Below are positions 1-11,621 of a stretch of 64,000 bases of DNA, one piece after another (within the stretch, counting starts at the first letter, position 1; each line of letters starts with the position of its first letter). The DNA is from Plutella xylostella. Taxonomy: Eukaryota; Arthropoda; Insecta; Lepidoptera; Plutellidae. The DNA lies in contig NC_063999.1 of NCBI RefSeq assembly GCF_932276165.1, positions 4,218,501 to 4,282,500 on the forward strand, in the 5' to 3' direction. A program made the position numbers and the translations under genes. Under the pieces are notes generated by a model. It had not been told where the DNA came from, ran no database searches, and was given only the letters and a program-made list of their open reading frames with translations.

Positions 1-2190
1 ATTGTTTCGCTAGCTCGTGTAATACGATATTTTATTTGCGGCAGTAATCAACTCATTCAATTAAAGTTTGCTCTTCACTTTCAACACGCAACCGAAGGAT
101 TTAATTCTTTAATAAAGCCTATACGATACGAGGAGAAATGGAACGTGCAATTAACGATGATTGTGTTGGGCAGTGAAGACGCGCTGTGAACAAATATCTG
201 TATCATTGGCTTGTATAAATACAGCTTGTGTTTATTTTCGTAATGTTAAGTAGCGGTCGAGCCGTATTTGGTCTCGGCCGGCAGCAGGCGCCGACTGCAC
301 CTTAAATGGAAGTAAAAGCAAAGGCTTTAACGAGCAACTGCATCGGCGGCTTCTTTAAGGACCTAAGCCTTTCTTGATAACCATATCTTTACATCTCGCT
401 CACTCACGCACCAACTGCTTATGAGCGAACGGGAGGGTCATATAAATGGTACGGCACATAAGAGCTGCCAGTTAAGCCCATTTGTGTTTTAAGTTTTCGA
501 GTTACGCTGGCTAAAAGCTTCAAGATTAAAGCTAAAGGAACTTTCTCTTTATATGAATAAAAAAATTGGTTAAAGCCGATGAATGGATTCCTTACAAATT
601 AAACTGTTTTGGTGGCTATGGATGGATGTGTTTACTACTGTGTATAGGTAAGCAGAACTCACCAGGATTGCTTATCTGCCTGGCTGGTGGCGGTCTTGAC
701 ACTTGCATATCAATGTCGTCCGTCGCCTCCACGCCTATCGGCTGCTTATCAGGCTGGTAGGTAGGTAAGTGCAATGGCCACGTCTTGTTGAGGACGCTTG
801 TACAATTACATTATCCTTTATTTGGTTATCGCGGATTGTTACTACAAAATTTAACCAGCAAGCCCGTTTGGTTTATAATGACCTACAGAATAGAATACAT
901 ACAATGTTTTTCTCTACGATACGATCATGCAAGCTGCACAGAAAGGAAAACGCATCGGTTGGTATATGCTAACGGGCATTAGAAGATACATACATTGAAC
1001 GAAACTCAAGTAATAAAAACTACTATTATGTATCTACATAAGAGAAAATGTTTCAAATTGCCATCAATGCCTCGGAAAATCTCGTGTTTCGCACAATAGG
1101 CGGCGGCGGTGGCGGCCAGCTCATAATTTCATTCCGCATCAAGTTTGTATGACGTTGATCGATTGACGTTTGTGGATCGAGCTTCGGCACGGTCCGCGCG
1201 TTTTGATGTCAGACATCCGGCGCCTGCGCGCGCGCACCGGATACCGCCAAATCGAAGCTGCGTTTGCATCACAAATAAACTTATTGATCTTGAGACGAGG
1301 TGGGCAAAAACTCTTTGATGATCTCATATACCTATAGGTACACATGGGTTGATTTCGATGGTCCATTACATGAAGTGCATCGGCCTAAATTATGCAACGA
1401 AAATGTTACTCGATTTTGTTAAAGCTTTCAGCGTCATTGTATTTATAGTGCCGGTTTATGCGTCATTGACACAGTATTGGCAGTAACGGAGCTCTGTTAA
1501 ATATAAATGAGAAGTGCAACAGGGCCGGGAGTGAGTCAAGCCGCGGTTGGTAACAGCCGATGTTTTCATAACAATTAGCACGTGTCTGATGCGTTTTGTT
1601 CGATTATTTCGGGATACTCCGCGCGCCGTGTTTGTGTAAATCATGGGCTCGGAGCGAACGAAGGAGCGTTCAACGTTATAGGTGTTGTAGGTAATGCTTA
1701 TTCATGTTACTTTATATTACTACTATTCATGGATAATTTTAGGCGTGAGAATAAACTCCACATTTAAAAGGCTCCTCGGGATATGCCTAATGCCTATGTC
1801 CTTAATTGAACGATTTTACAACTACTATAATAGTAAATAAGGTATATAATAATGTACAAAAAAGGTAAATAAGTGGTACATCTTAGTACCTAGATATCTA
1901 CTGCATTACGCAACATAATTAGTTTTCGCTACATCTTATTTACATCTAAACTGAAGCTTCCAAGTCCAATCAATCAAAAGATTCACGTTGTTCACGTAGC
2001 TTCACGGCAACCCAGCGACTGACATTTCTTAACCTTATTTTAACCATATTCTAATTTGAGGCCTGCTATGAAACCATTATGACTGTAACCTATTTTTTTA
2101 TTGATGCACAAAAGAGGAGCTTATGGGCTAGCCCCTAATTAGGGAACTTTCAGTTGTATATAGCCTGTAAACAAAGCTAATCTTTATTTT
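1..2190. other. Non-coding region, no gene seen
   Basis: I see no recognisable gene. Open frames are short and have no family resemblance. A CpG-rich pocket at about 1100-1260 contains GGC-type triplets and alternating CG dinucleotides and could be a regulatory island or old promoter, but no TATA/initiator pair or start codon supports that. Confidence 0.5.
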
Positions 2191-2201
2191 TTTTCTCATT
2201 T

Positions 2202-2221
2202 TGTGTGTGTGTGTGTGTGTG
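2202..2221. repeat. (TG)n microsatellite
   Basis: Ten TG dinucleotides follow a T-rich run. This is a simple repeat. Confidence 0.9.
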
Positions 2222-2222
2222 C

Positions 2223-5200
2223 AATGTACGGAATAAACGTTTATGTTTCTTTCTTGGCTGAAGATAAGTCGGTCGGCGCGATAACGCTTACGTTTTGTTA
2301 CGTGAATCGAAACGCGGGTCATTTCTGGATCGCCATCCGGACGAGTTAATAACTGTAGCCGGCGCCCTGTCCGGCGTAAAAAGTTGTAAAATTGCAAAAG
2401 TCCATTAACCGCTTAAATAAAGGGGGAACGCTTGTGGAAAATTCTCTTTTCAACGTCCATTAGACACGTAACTGTAATCGCTAACTTTGGCAGCGATAAG
2501 GCTATGCCGCCATCTTGAAAGCTTGAAAATAGTTTGGAGCTTCAATTTATGTCTATCATTATGTCTTAGTTTAAACAAAGCTATCATGTTTGGCCTAGGT
2601 TCAAGCTTGGAAGCCAGCTTAGTGTAGTCAAATATACCTACGGGAATAATTTAATATAATTATAAGCTATGCTCTTACATTGTAGGCTGTAGAAAAATAG
2701 TAGGTAGGTATTTTTATATAATTTTACGACGACGTGCTTAAAATGAAGCTATCATAATTACTAAGTAGGTACGTAGGTACGTACCTATATCAATTTTAGA
2801 AAATCAAAGTATAGCCATATAAAAAGAGCATTTGTTGCAAGAGTCTATTTGTAACTAATAGTACCTACTAACATTTTCAGGTAAAATTTCAGCATTTCTA
2901 AACACTGCAAACTAATAGACGAAAACGGGCTCTATTAACAAGTACGTAGGATTTAGAGTTGTATTCGCTTAGTTTAGCGTCGGTTGGTAGGTAGTCAGAG
3001 CACGGTTGCTGCTCAAATATTCGTTTAGCCCAGAAAGAGCGAACGGTAGTCGGCCAAATTAGGAACATGATTACACATTACACTGTAATCAGCGCAAGTT
3101 CACTGATAAACTTGTTTGTAGCTGAAAATATTGCTAAGAAGCAGATACTTGTTTATTTAAAAAAAGTTATCTGATCAATTTCTGCATGACTGTAACCATA
3201 ATCAAAATTTGAATTAGGATGCTAGCTTTGAATAGTGGTTTAACAATCCACCGTAATATATTTTAAATAATTCTGTAAACTATATTATTAAGGGTGTTCA
3301 TTGCAAAAGCGCGCACATACCTACTGCACATTGGAGGTGGCGGTAAGGTCCCCTAAACTGACTCTAAACAAAAGAATGTTAAGCTCATCAGTTAATGATC
3401 AAATTTCTCTGAGATACCTTATGGAGGGGAAACTAAAGCAGTTCCTACAGTTTTTTTCACGAACGTCGCAGAACGCAGACTATCATTTCACACTGCGGCA
3501 ATACGTGCTGTGTGAATTATTAACGAAATGTAGGCGAAAACTGATAGCTGACCGAATCTGACCCCAGCCTTTGAAGAAATTCCGTTCGGAGTCGTGTGTC
3601 TTTCTCGTATGTAATGGAATCATGTACAGTGAGCCTTATGTGCAGTTCAAGTTCAGCTCTTACAAGTACTTACAGCCCAAGAATTAAGAGCGGAATAGTT
3701 CAACACTATTACACTTATCTAAGTGTTTCACTGTACGTAATTTTATAACCAGTCAGTCAGCGTTATCATTTACAGCAACCTATTACACTTGTCCAAAATT
3801 AATAATGCACATGCAGATCTTCACACCCGAATCATTAAATCGTAAGAGCCTTAAAAAAACACTTGCATTTTGCACCTTGTTCGAAGAAATAAAAGTCAAT
3901 ATCATGTGTCACATAATCGAAAACAACCGATCTGTCAAAGATTTCTATGCGCATTATCAATTTTGGAGCACTGTACTTTACTTGTCATATTTGGCTTTGT
4001 AATTGAAAGCGGCAAAGCTACATCAAACAAATTGATCTCAAAATGCTAGATATCAATTTTACCTTAGACCAGCATCAGCTCTGCTTGTGTAGAGGAAATA
4101 ATTGACCTGTGAAGGAAGATAAATAACTTGTTAATACTCGTAATCTCATATAACGACTCAGATAATTGCAATAAATGGCTACTGGCGCCACGCCAGGATA
4201 AAATGATATTTATCGAATCGCTTTTTATATAGAAATTATGTAAATGATGTCATTCCAAACAGAAGAGCAATTTTATCAATACCGCCAACACCAAATTAAT
4301 AACTATACTATACTATAATATATTATACCAACCCAACCAAATAAAGGTTTTCCAGCATGTAGGTATGTAGATGTAGGTGTTATAATACCTACAGTTGTAC
4401 CTATATCAGTTCATTTTACAGTTTTGGAGAGGGAAACAAGGTAGTTAGATATTAGCGCCGTCTATAACTGCAGAAGGATAGGCGCCTTTGAACCGCATGC
4501 GATGCCATAAGCCATGATAAGTCAAAGGCGAGCAATCAAGCCGTGGCAGCGGCATTGTATGCAAATACCGATTCTTATAGGGAAATTAAACTGGTACGGG
4601 ATTGTCCCATCAACCAGTTCGAGACTTGCATCAGCGAATTCATATTACATCTATTACTATAATGGATGCACCAAGTCTGACCTTCGAAGGGTTACTTGTA
4701 ATATTTGTTTGTGACAAAAATCATATTAAAGTGTCGTTACGAAGGGTTGGGTAAATAATGTGGGTAGTCGCTGGCACATTGATGACAACGGATGCACCTT
4801 ATTAACCGATAATACAGTAATGCACGTTTGGAAATTACCTACTTGTACTAATAGTACCTAAATAGCTGGCACGGATCAACTGCCACTGCTACAATAAACC
4901 CAGGACTGTATCTAAGTCACCCACTGCCAGCTTAGGACTCCTTTAATCAAACTAAACCTAGGAATTTCATTACAGCAGCTGAAAAGTTATTGCCCACATT
5001 TGTACTTGTGAATTCATTCGTTATTAAAGTGTTGTAACCACGTTTTGCCGCTCCAAGTGAACGATGGTGCTTTGTGGAGAAACCGAGACGCGTGTAAAAA
5101 TCATATAAAATTTCAACTTATGAAAAATTGCTGGCAGTTTTGTCGAAAAGTTTTTAAGACGTCGCGTATACCGCACCGAAGGCAGAAAGTTTAACTTTTA

Positions 5201-6690
5201 TGCAATATACAATATTCAAAATGTGCAGTTAAATTTAATTATTCTCCTGGTAAAAAAGAACAGCAGAACATGAAAGAGTTTGGAAACCACTTAATATTGG
5301 TTATACAATACACGGCGGAATACTCGCGTCGGACTGGAATAGCATCCAGTCCAGATGCATGCACGATTCATAAATATCTGACTTGCTGTTTAATATCAAT
5401 CGGAATGTCGACGGTGCATTGCATATTTGAAACTGCATTTCGCCTACGCCTCCGCTCTTTGAAGGTAAAACCTTTCCACATCAAATCGAGAGCGGAATTT
5501 CAGGCGGCGGAAGGAGATAATTCTTAAAATCACAAAGAAAAGGTTCCTCAAACGTGCTCAAAACGATGCAGGCGGCACTCTCGCGAAATTTCCTCGCACT
5601 TTTCATCTACAGAAATGAGGCACCGAGGCGCCAGGTTTAAGTGTCCCCTACCAGAGTTATTATTATAAATGGTGCAGGGGGTAGGCTAGACGTCTCAAGT
5701 AAGTACATGCCTACAGAGAAGAATAAGCACGAAGGGTTCCGTGTTCTTGAAGGCCTCAAACTTCTAACTCTTTGCCGAGATTGCCTCAAGAATTAAATAC
5801 ATTTGCCCGACAATTCTCTTGAATACTTCCTTGAGGACCCAACGTCGTAAACTATGCCAAAATGTATAATCAGACCTCATTAGCATTAATTCTCGGTGGT
5901 AAATCTCACTGTCCCAATTATGAGATAAACGCCGACGGGCGAAGACACGAAGATAACTCCGCTTCCATTAGGGATGGGATCGTGTCTCATAATTGCACCC
6001 CTCATTAGGTAGTGGCGTCGGGAATCGAGAAATTAGATACTGCGAGTTTTCCAGTTAGGTCAGCTCAATCAATTTCAGGATTCAGTTGGGTCAAATGGTT
6101 CTATATTCCATTAAGGTATCTAGAGATATTGTTATAATAGTCGGTATATTATAATATGTAGGAAAACCTACTAGATAGTGTAGATTCAAATCAATGCTCT
6201 ACATGGTATCTCTCAGATATGAGATCAACATAACATCTTAGTTAAGTAAAAGGTACAATAATTGAATCATGCACACATAACTGAACTCCCTTGGCTTAAA
6301 AGTCGATCCATATTATTTGTTACTAGATAAACATCGCCAGAGCGTCAATTTTACGTGATTTTACGGCAGGACTCGCGGACTCGGGTGGTCCCTCCAGGTA
6401 GAAGCCACTAGAGGCAGCCTGTCAGGTAGATGCTACTAGATACCGCCCGCTTTGTGCAGCCTGACGCGTGGCTGAACGTTATCACGGCACCATCCGGTAA
6501 CCGGCCTACTGAGCAGGCAGAGTATCTATAGAAGCAAAGCTTACATGAGCTTGTAGTGTTGTTCGAAAATTAAGGCTATAAGTATACCTACATGACTGTA
6601 TTGATATAATTTAAAAATGAAAGTTTACGATTTCTGAGACATCATAAAACTTTAAATAATATTTATGTACGCTGATGCAGATGATAGAAG
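2223..6690. other. Non-coding region, no gene seen
   Basis: AT-rich sequence with many short TAGG/GTAC-type motifs (for example the near-palindromic TACGTAGGTACGTACCTA run around 2768-2787). The longest open frames, about 85 codons at 3301-3561 and 5270-5527, show no family motif, no splice context and a composition like their flanks. I treat them as chance. Confidence 0.45.
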
Positions 6691-7264
6691 AAAACCGGCC
6701 AAGTGCGAGTCGGGCTCGCGCACAAAGGGTTCCGTAGCAGCAAAATTACAGTTAAATCAACCTATCTCAAAAACTATAAGAGATACTTTGATCAAACCAA
6801 AAATCGTTGAAAGAGTTAATTAGCATGCATCACCTCTATTTTTTTTAGAATTTTATACCCCGTAGTTATAAAAATAGAGGGGGGGGGACATACTTTTTAC
6901 GACTTTGAGAGCTGATATCTCAAAAACCGTTCACTTTAAGAAAAATGTTTTTTAGAAAACTTTATATCATTTTAAAAGACCTTTCCATTGATACCCCACA
7001 CGGGTATGTACATCGAAAAAAAAAATTTCATCCCTCAGTTACATGTATGGGGGGCCCCACCCCCAATTCTTTTTTTTACTATTTAGTGTCATATTTTTGT
7101 AGCGGTTCATACAACACATATTCCCATCAAATTTCATCACTGTAGTACTTATAGTTTCCGAGTAAATCGGCTGTGACAGACGGACAGACGGACAGACGGA
7201 CAGACGGACATGACGAAACTATAAGGGTTCCGTTTTTGCCATTTTGGCTACGGAACCCTAAAAA
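6691..7264 (+). repeat. Dispersed lepidopteran-type repeat ending in a hairpin
   Basis: The repeat begins AAAACCGGCCAAGTGCGAGT and closes with a strong stem (AGGGTTCCG at 7224 pairing with CGGAACCCT ending 7259) followed by an A-rich tail. An AGGGTTCCG copy also lies near the left end at about 6727. Just before the terminal stem are about four and a half 8-bp units of CAGACGGA (7175-7210). I recognise these end sequences as common in lepidopteran genomes, but I cannot assign a class; SINE-like or Helitron-like origin are both possible. No coding capacity is visible. Confidence 0.6.
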
Positions 7265-7325
7265 GTAAACTTTAAAACCTATAGTGTAATCAAGGGTAGG
7301 TTTGTACTAATAATATGTATTAAGA

Positions 7326-8182
7326 GTCAATTCACACGTACCACAACCACACCACGTCGCAGCGACAAAATGTGGTCAAGCTGTGGTTACGTGTGAATAG
7401 TGTGACAGCGGCTTTTTGCAGTTGCGTTGTGGCAGCGACAAAATGTCGATGTGGTTGCGTTGTCGCTGTCATTGCGATGTGGTAACCATGTCGTCGTGTG
7501 CATTTAAGGGTCAATTCAGACGTACCACAACCACACCACAGCCACAACCACACCACAACCACGCGATGTGGTCGGGCGTATATTTTGTATTGACAATGAA
7601 TAATCCAATTCACACGTGCCACATTTTGCCGTTGTTATTGACCACCTGTGTAATACGACCACATCGCAACCACATCGCAACCACAACGCAACCACATCGC
7701 AACAGCAACGCCGCCACGCGGCGGCGGCACCGCCGCAACCTGTTTTCCGTATTAACTGCACACGACGACGTGGTTACCACATCGCAATGACAGCGACAAC
7801 GCAACCACATCGTCATTTTGTCGCTGCCACAACGCAACTGCAAAAAGCCGCTGTCACACAATTCACACGTAACCACAGCTTGACCACATTTTGTCGCTGC
7901 GACGTGGTGTGGTTGTGGTACGTGTGAATTGACGCTAATAGGGAGAGGAGGTGGCCGCGGTGCCGCCGCCGCGTGGCAGCGTTGCCGTTGCGATGTGGTT
8001 GCGTTGTGGTTGCGATGTGGTTGCGATGTGGTCGTATTACACAGGTGGTCGATAACAACGGCAAAATGTGGCACGTGTGAATTGGATTATTCATTGTCAA
8101 TACAAAATATACGCCCGACCACATCGCGTGGTTGTGGTGTGGTTGTGGCTGTGGTGTGGTTGTGGTACGTCTGAATTGACCC
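7326..8182. mobile_element. Composite palindromic (foldback-type) element with interlocked arms A-B-A'-B'
   Basis: Four blocks lie in the order A (7326-about 7500), B (7508-about 7755), A' (about 7755-7933) and B' (about 7936-8182). A' is the reverse complement of A, and B' is the reverse complement of B, so the two inverted-repeat pairs overlap rather than nest. The outer ends of every block carry variants of GTCAATTCACACGTACCAC; the A pair reads CACACG and the B pair CAGACG. The arms are almost entirely built from ACCACA/TGTGGT words. Many overlapping frames are open on both strands, but they only reflect this low-complexity palindromic composition. No transposase is present, so the block is presumably non-autonomous. 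It may be two overlapping or recombined foldback elements. Confidence 0.75.
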
Positions 8183-9001
8183 TAACACTCGCTCTAGAAA
8201 TAAGAAATTAAGGTCACTAAGTTTGGTATTTTTGAGGAGTATGTATTGAATCGCCAGGATAAATAAATGGATAAATCTACAGGCTTCGCGTAAACGAGGC
8301 TTTACTGCAGTATTCTCTCGGTGAAGTTATACAATACAGGCCACACGCTCTTGTTTGAACACGCGATAGCCAAAATTAACTTGGTGAATAGATAATCTTG
8401 TGATGGAAAACGTTGATATTTTCATAGATAAGAACTGCGACGAAGAGAATTGTGTCACGAGCCAACACCGCATGTGATTTTCGTGTGATAAAGGAACGGT
8501 TTACAAGCACCAATATTACAAATGAAGAGGATTTTGTGCCTATTTAGGTATTTGTAATACAGTACAGAACAACTACAGAGCAGAAAAAATATAAAAAAAA
8601 CTCGTGGAAAATATGATGAGAAGCACACGCGGAAAAGCTGGTATTATCTAAATAATAATAAGTTCAAATAATGGAATAGGTAAAACACCGAGTTCAAGCA
8701 TGTTTCATTGCAAAGCATCTCAGGCGCCTCAGCTTAACGTGTAGGTTAGTTGCAACTTACGTGCCTACTTTTAAAAATGTATAATGAAGTAGATGATTAA
8801 AAAGCCATAGGCTAAGGTAATTGCTTCATATGCTAAAGCAAGTGTGGGCACATTACTACGTCACTGTTGGTGCACAGTAAGCACGGAGGCTCGCATGCGA
8901 GGTAATCGAAAAACTTTTATTCCAAACAAGACCAGTCACGAGCTAATCTCGGTTACGACGGCATAAAACCGTGTGGAGCATGAAGTGTGCGAAATACCTG
9001 C
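8183..9001. other. Non-coding region, no gene seen
   Basis: AT-rich sequence with no recognisable gene or repeat end. Confidence 0.4.
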
Positions 9002-9140
9002 AGGGTTACTCTAAACTGGCGAAAAACTAAAAGAACGAGAGCTGTCGTGCAAACGGCATGTTTAATGCAACCAGATAGAGACGGGGCTCGCGCAGCAGCG
9101 ATCCGAAACTTAGTTTTTCGTCATGTAGAGTGAGCCCCCT
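9002..9140 (+). mobile_element. MITE family 2, copy 1
   Basis: The ends are inverted: GGGTTACTCTAAACTGGCG on the left and the complement of TTTTTCGTCATGTAGAGTGA on the right. Related copies in this window are at 13362-13467, 15575-15993 and 40336-40475. There is no coding capacity. Target duplication is not clear. Confidence 0.6.
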
Positions 9141-9972
9141 GGACTTTAGGAACAGCGTAACGTATAATATTCACACTGACGGAATATGTGGGAACAGGAA
9201 ATTATTCTGTTGACATTCTCTGTGTAGAGAATTTCAACTAGTTTTGCATATTGATACAATATCTCGGAAGTCGACAGAAAACGAAAATGGCTCGGAGGAT
9301 TTTTTTGGATCTTTCACAATATTACAGCACAGTTTATTCCTCGCGAAGTTATTTCTATTTGTAATGCAATTTATTTCATAGCTCCACAGAACTACTCAAT
9401 GCTGACTTGGATGATGGATAGATATTTCTATGACATAAGTGACAAAGCAGGGCATATTATTATGTACCATATTATATAACCAGAATATTGTAACATTATA
9501 ATATAAAGAGTTAAATAAATAAATATTGTATAGACTCAGACCATTGATTATCATCGTTCGATGTGGCCACTTCGCACTTAAAAAAACACAGCACGGTAGT
9601 GCCTAAATAGTTTTTCCACACAATGGCTGGTATCTCGTACTTATTCCTCTTTAGTACGCCCCCTCTAGAACACTCAGGCATGTCACGAAAATGCTAAAGT
9701 CAGGGTGATTTACGCTGTAATTCGTTTTAACACGCTAAATGGATTAGGCTTGAGTGAAGTGGTCATGGAATAAAGAGATTAGTCAGTTGGGAAACATTAA
9801 TTGGTTCTTCAGAGGCTAACTAAACAAAATACCTAAATCTGGCAAGGCCTACTTTAGTTGTAGTATCACGAATACTGGGAAAAATTAAAATACGAGTCAT
9901 ACGAGATATAAGTATGTAGCTATGTTACAATACCGCGACACCTACCATTGAAATGTACCTACAGTCAAACTA
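9141..9972. other. Non-coding region with a retroposon-like A-rich tail
   Basis: No gene is seen. TTAAATAAATAAATATTG at about 9511-9528 resembles the AATAAA-type tail of a non-LTR retrotransposon, but no body can be recognised upstream. Confidence 0.3.
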
Positions 9973-10209
9973 CACTCGCGAGCAACCAAATCGACTCAAG
10001 CCTTCACGGCGCACATATACATTGATTTTCCTAAAACGATAAATGGTAAATATAAAAGTGATATGTCATTCGAAAGCTGAAGAATTAGGCTTTCAATTAA
10101 GATCAATACCATAAAAAAAAACTAAGCGCAGATTTAATGACGCATTTTAATTGCCCGTCAGTGTTAATTACCTCATTAGGAATCCACGCCTTGCGCTACC
10201 TGATCCCGC

Positions 10210-10246
10210 TATAAAACCTTTCCACATCCGGTGTACCTTATCAGTC
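10210..10246 (+). promoter_or_regulatory. TATA box and initiator of the Tc1-type transposase
   Basis: TATAAAA at 10210-10216 is followed by TCAGTC at 10241-10246, a classic arthropod initiator. The predicted +1 A is 33 nt from the first T of the TATA box. This gives a 5' leader of about 65 nt before the transposase ATG at 10308. Confidence 0.6.
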
Positions 10247-10307
10247 GCTTGTTGCAAGTTGACCGGTACACATCTCGTTGCATTGTATTCCTTGTTTTCG
10301 CAAACCC

Positions 10308-11339
10308 ATGGATACCACACCAGAAGAAGCTGCTCAAGTTGTTGCCTTGCTGCAACAAGGGTTAAGTCAGCGAGCAGTCGCTGCCCAGCTCCACTTGAGC
10401 CAGTCTGCTGTATCCCGAGTATACAGACGGTTCCAAGAGACTGGTGCCTTCAATCGAAGACCAAGAACGGGCCGCCACCGCTGCACTTCAGAGAGAGACG
10501 ACCGCTTCATTGTCTCAACCTCGCTGCGCAATCGACACCTTACGGGCGTTGATGTGCAGCAAGAACTGAGACGTGTACGACAAGTGGCTGTCAGCGAGTG
10601 GACAGTGAGAAGACGCTTGAAGGAAGCCAACTTGACACCAAAAAGACCTGCATCAGGCCCCAAATTGACTGCAGGCCACCGACAAGCGCGTCTTCAGTTT
10701 GCTCGAGAGCATCTCGATTGGAGCATTGCGCAATGGCGGTCGGTCCTGTTTACTGATGAGTGCAGAGTGTGTCTGCATGGCAGTGACAGGAGAGGCCGGG
10801 TCTACCGGCGTCCGGGGGAACGATTTGCCCAATGTTGTTTCGCTGAAACAGTAGCATATGGCGGCGGTTCCTGCATGATGTGGGCTGGTATTTCTCTAGA
10901 GGGAAAAACCGCACTTGTTTTCGTGCCTGGAGGCGGCCGAGGAGGCGGGTTAACAGCTGATCGGTACATCACCGACATTCTACTCGGTCATGTTGTGCCC
11001 TATGCAGAATTTGTCGGTGAAGACTTCGTGCTAATGCACGACAATGCCCGCTGCCACACGGCACGAGTCAGTCGGCAGTTTCTGAGAGAGAAGGAATTGC
11101 GCACGATGGACTGGCCTGCGCTCAGTCCTGACCTGAATCCCATCGAACACTTATGGGACGAGCTCAAAAGAAGAGTTCGGGCCAGGAATCCAGTCCCTGC
11201 AAGCGTGGACGAGCTGAAGACAGCTTTATTAGAGGAGTGGGACGGCATTCCTCAGGAAACTGTCAAAAAGTTGATAAGGTCTATGAGAAACAGGCTGCAG
11301 GCTGTAATTAGGGCAAGAGGGGGCAATACAAAGTATTGA
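10308..11339 (+). CDS. Tc1-type DD34E transposase
   Basis: This 343-residue protein would cut and rejoin its own element's ends at TA dinucleotides. Residues 1-60 form a paired-type helix-turn-helix (QRAVAAQLHLSQSAVSRVYRR), followed by a GRPR-like basic stretch (RRPRTGRHR, 50-58) and a second DNA-binding helix region (about 65-120, including WTVRRRLKEANL). The catalytic triad is visible: D150 in FTDE, D245 in MHDNARCH and E280 in SPDLNPIEHLWDELKRR. The D245-E280 spacing of 34 residues is the Tc1 signature. I chose the ATG at 10308 over one 30 bases upstream because MDTTPEEA leads straight into the first helix and because it follows the TATA/initiator pair. The length is typical of the family. 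There are no stops or frameshifts. An AATAAA-rich stretch just after the stop can serve for polyadenylation. Confidence 0.93.
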   Translation: MDTTPEEAAQVVALLQQGLSQRAVAAQLHLSQSAVSRVYRRFQETGAFNRRPRTGRHRCTSERDDRFIVSTSLRNRHLTGVDVQQELRRVRQVAVSEWTVRRRLKEANLTPKRPASGPKLTAGHRQARLQFAREHLDWSIAQWRSVLFTDECRVCLHGSDRRGRVYRRPGERFAQCCFAETVAYGGGSCMMWAGISLEGKTALVFVPGGGRGGGLTADRYITDILLGHVVPYAEFVGEDFVLMHDNARCHTARVSRQFLREKELRTMDWPALSPDLNPIEHLWDELKRRVRARNPVPASVDELKTALLEEWDGIPQETVKKLIRSMRNRLQAVIRARGGNTKY

Positions 11340-11621
11340 TTTAAATAAATAAATTTTTATCTTAACATTTTTTGTTTAATTTGTATAATACGATACCCAT
11401 ACCCTTTTTTCCTAAATTCCCGTTTTTCCTACAATTGCGTTCAGACATCATTTATTTCAAAAATGATGAATGGATTTCAATAATAATGATATCAAATTAA
11501 AGCTGACATCTTAAGCTTTTAAATGACATATCATTTTTATTATTTCTATTCATAATTTTACTTGTATTAATGTATGTTTGCGCCGTCAAGGCTTGAGTCG
11601 ATTTGGTTGCTCGCGAGTGTA

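Larger units (their letters stand above)
9973..11619 (+). mobile_element. Complete Tc1/mariner-superfamily transposon
   Basis: The element is bounded by TA on both sides (9971-9972 and 11620-11621), the expected target duplication. The ends are inverted repeats starting CACTCGCGAGCAACCAAATC; the outer 40 bp match with one difference. A diverged second zone (around ATGATATGTCATT) extends the arms to roughly 140-150 bp, covering about 9973-10120 and 11480-11619. Between them lie a core promoter and one uninterrupted transposase frame. Intact ends and an intact frame suggest recent arrival and possible activity. A piece near 10110-10163, ending TTGCCCGTCAGTG, resembles the terminus of the MITE at 16863-17095. 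Confidence 0.93.

Noticed and set aside
7175..7210. Short direct repeats that could suggest a CRISPR-like array
   Set aside because: They are an uninterrupted 8-bp simple repeat (CAGACGGA) inside a eukaryotic dispersed element, with no spacers.
7416..8174. Several overlapping open frames of 80-154 codons on both strands rich in His, Thr, Asn, Trp and Cys
   Set aside because: They are mirror images produced by the palindromic ACCACA/TGTGGT repeat; the same peptide words appear on opposite strands and there is no start context or family match.
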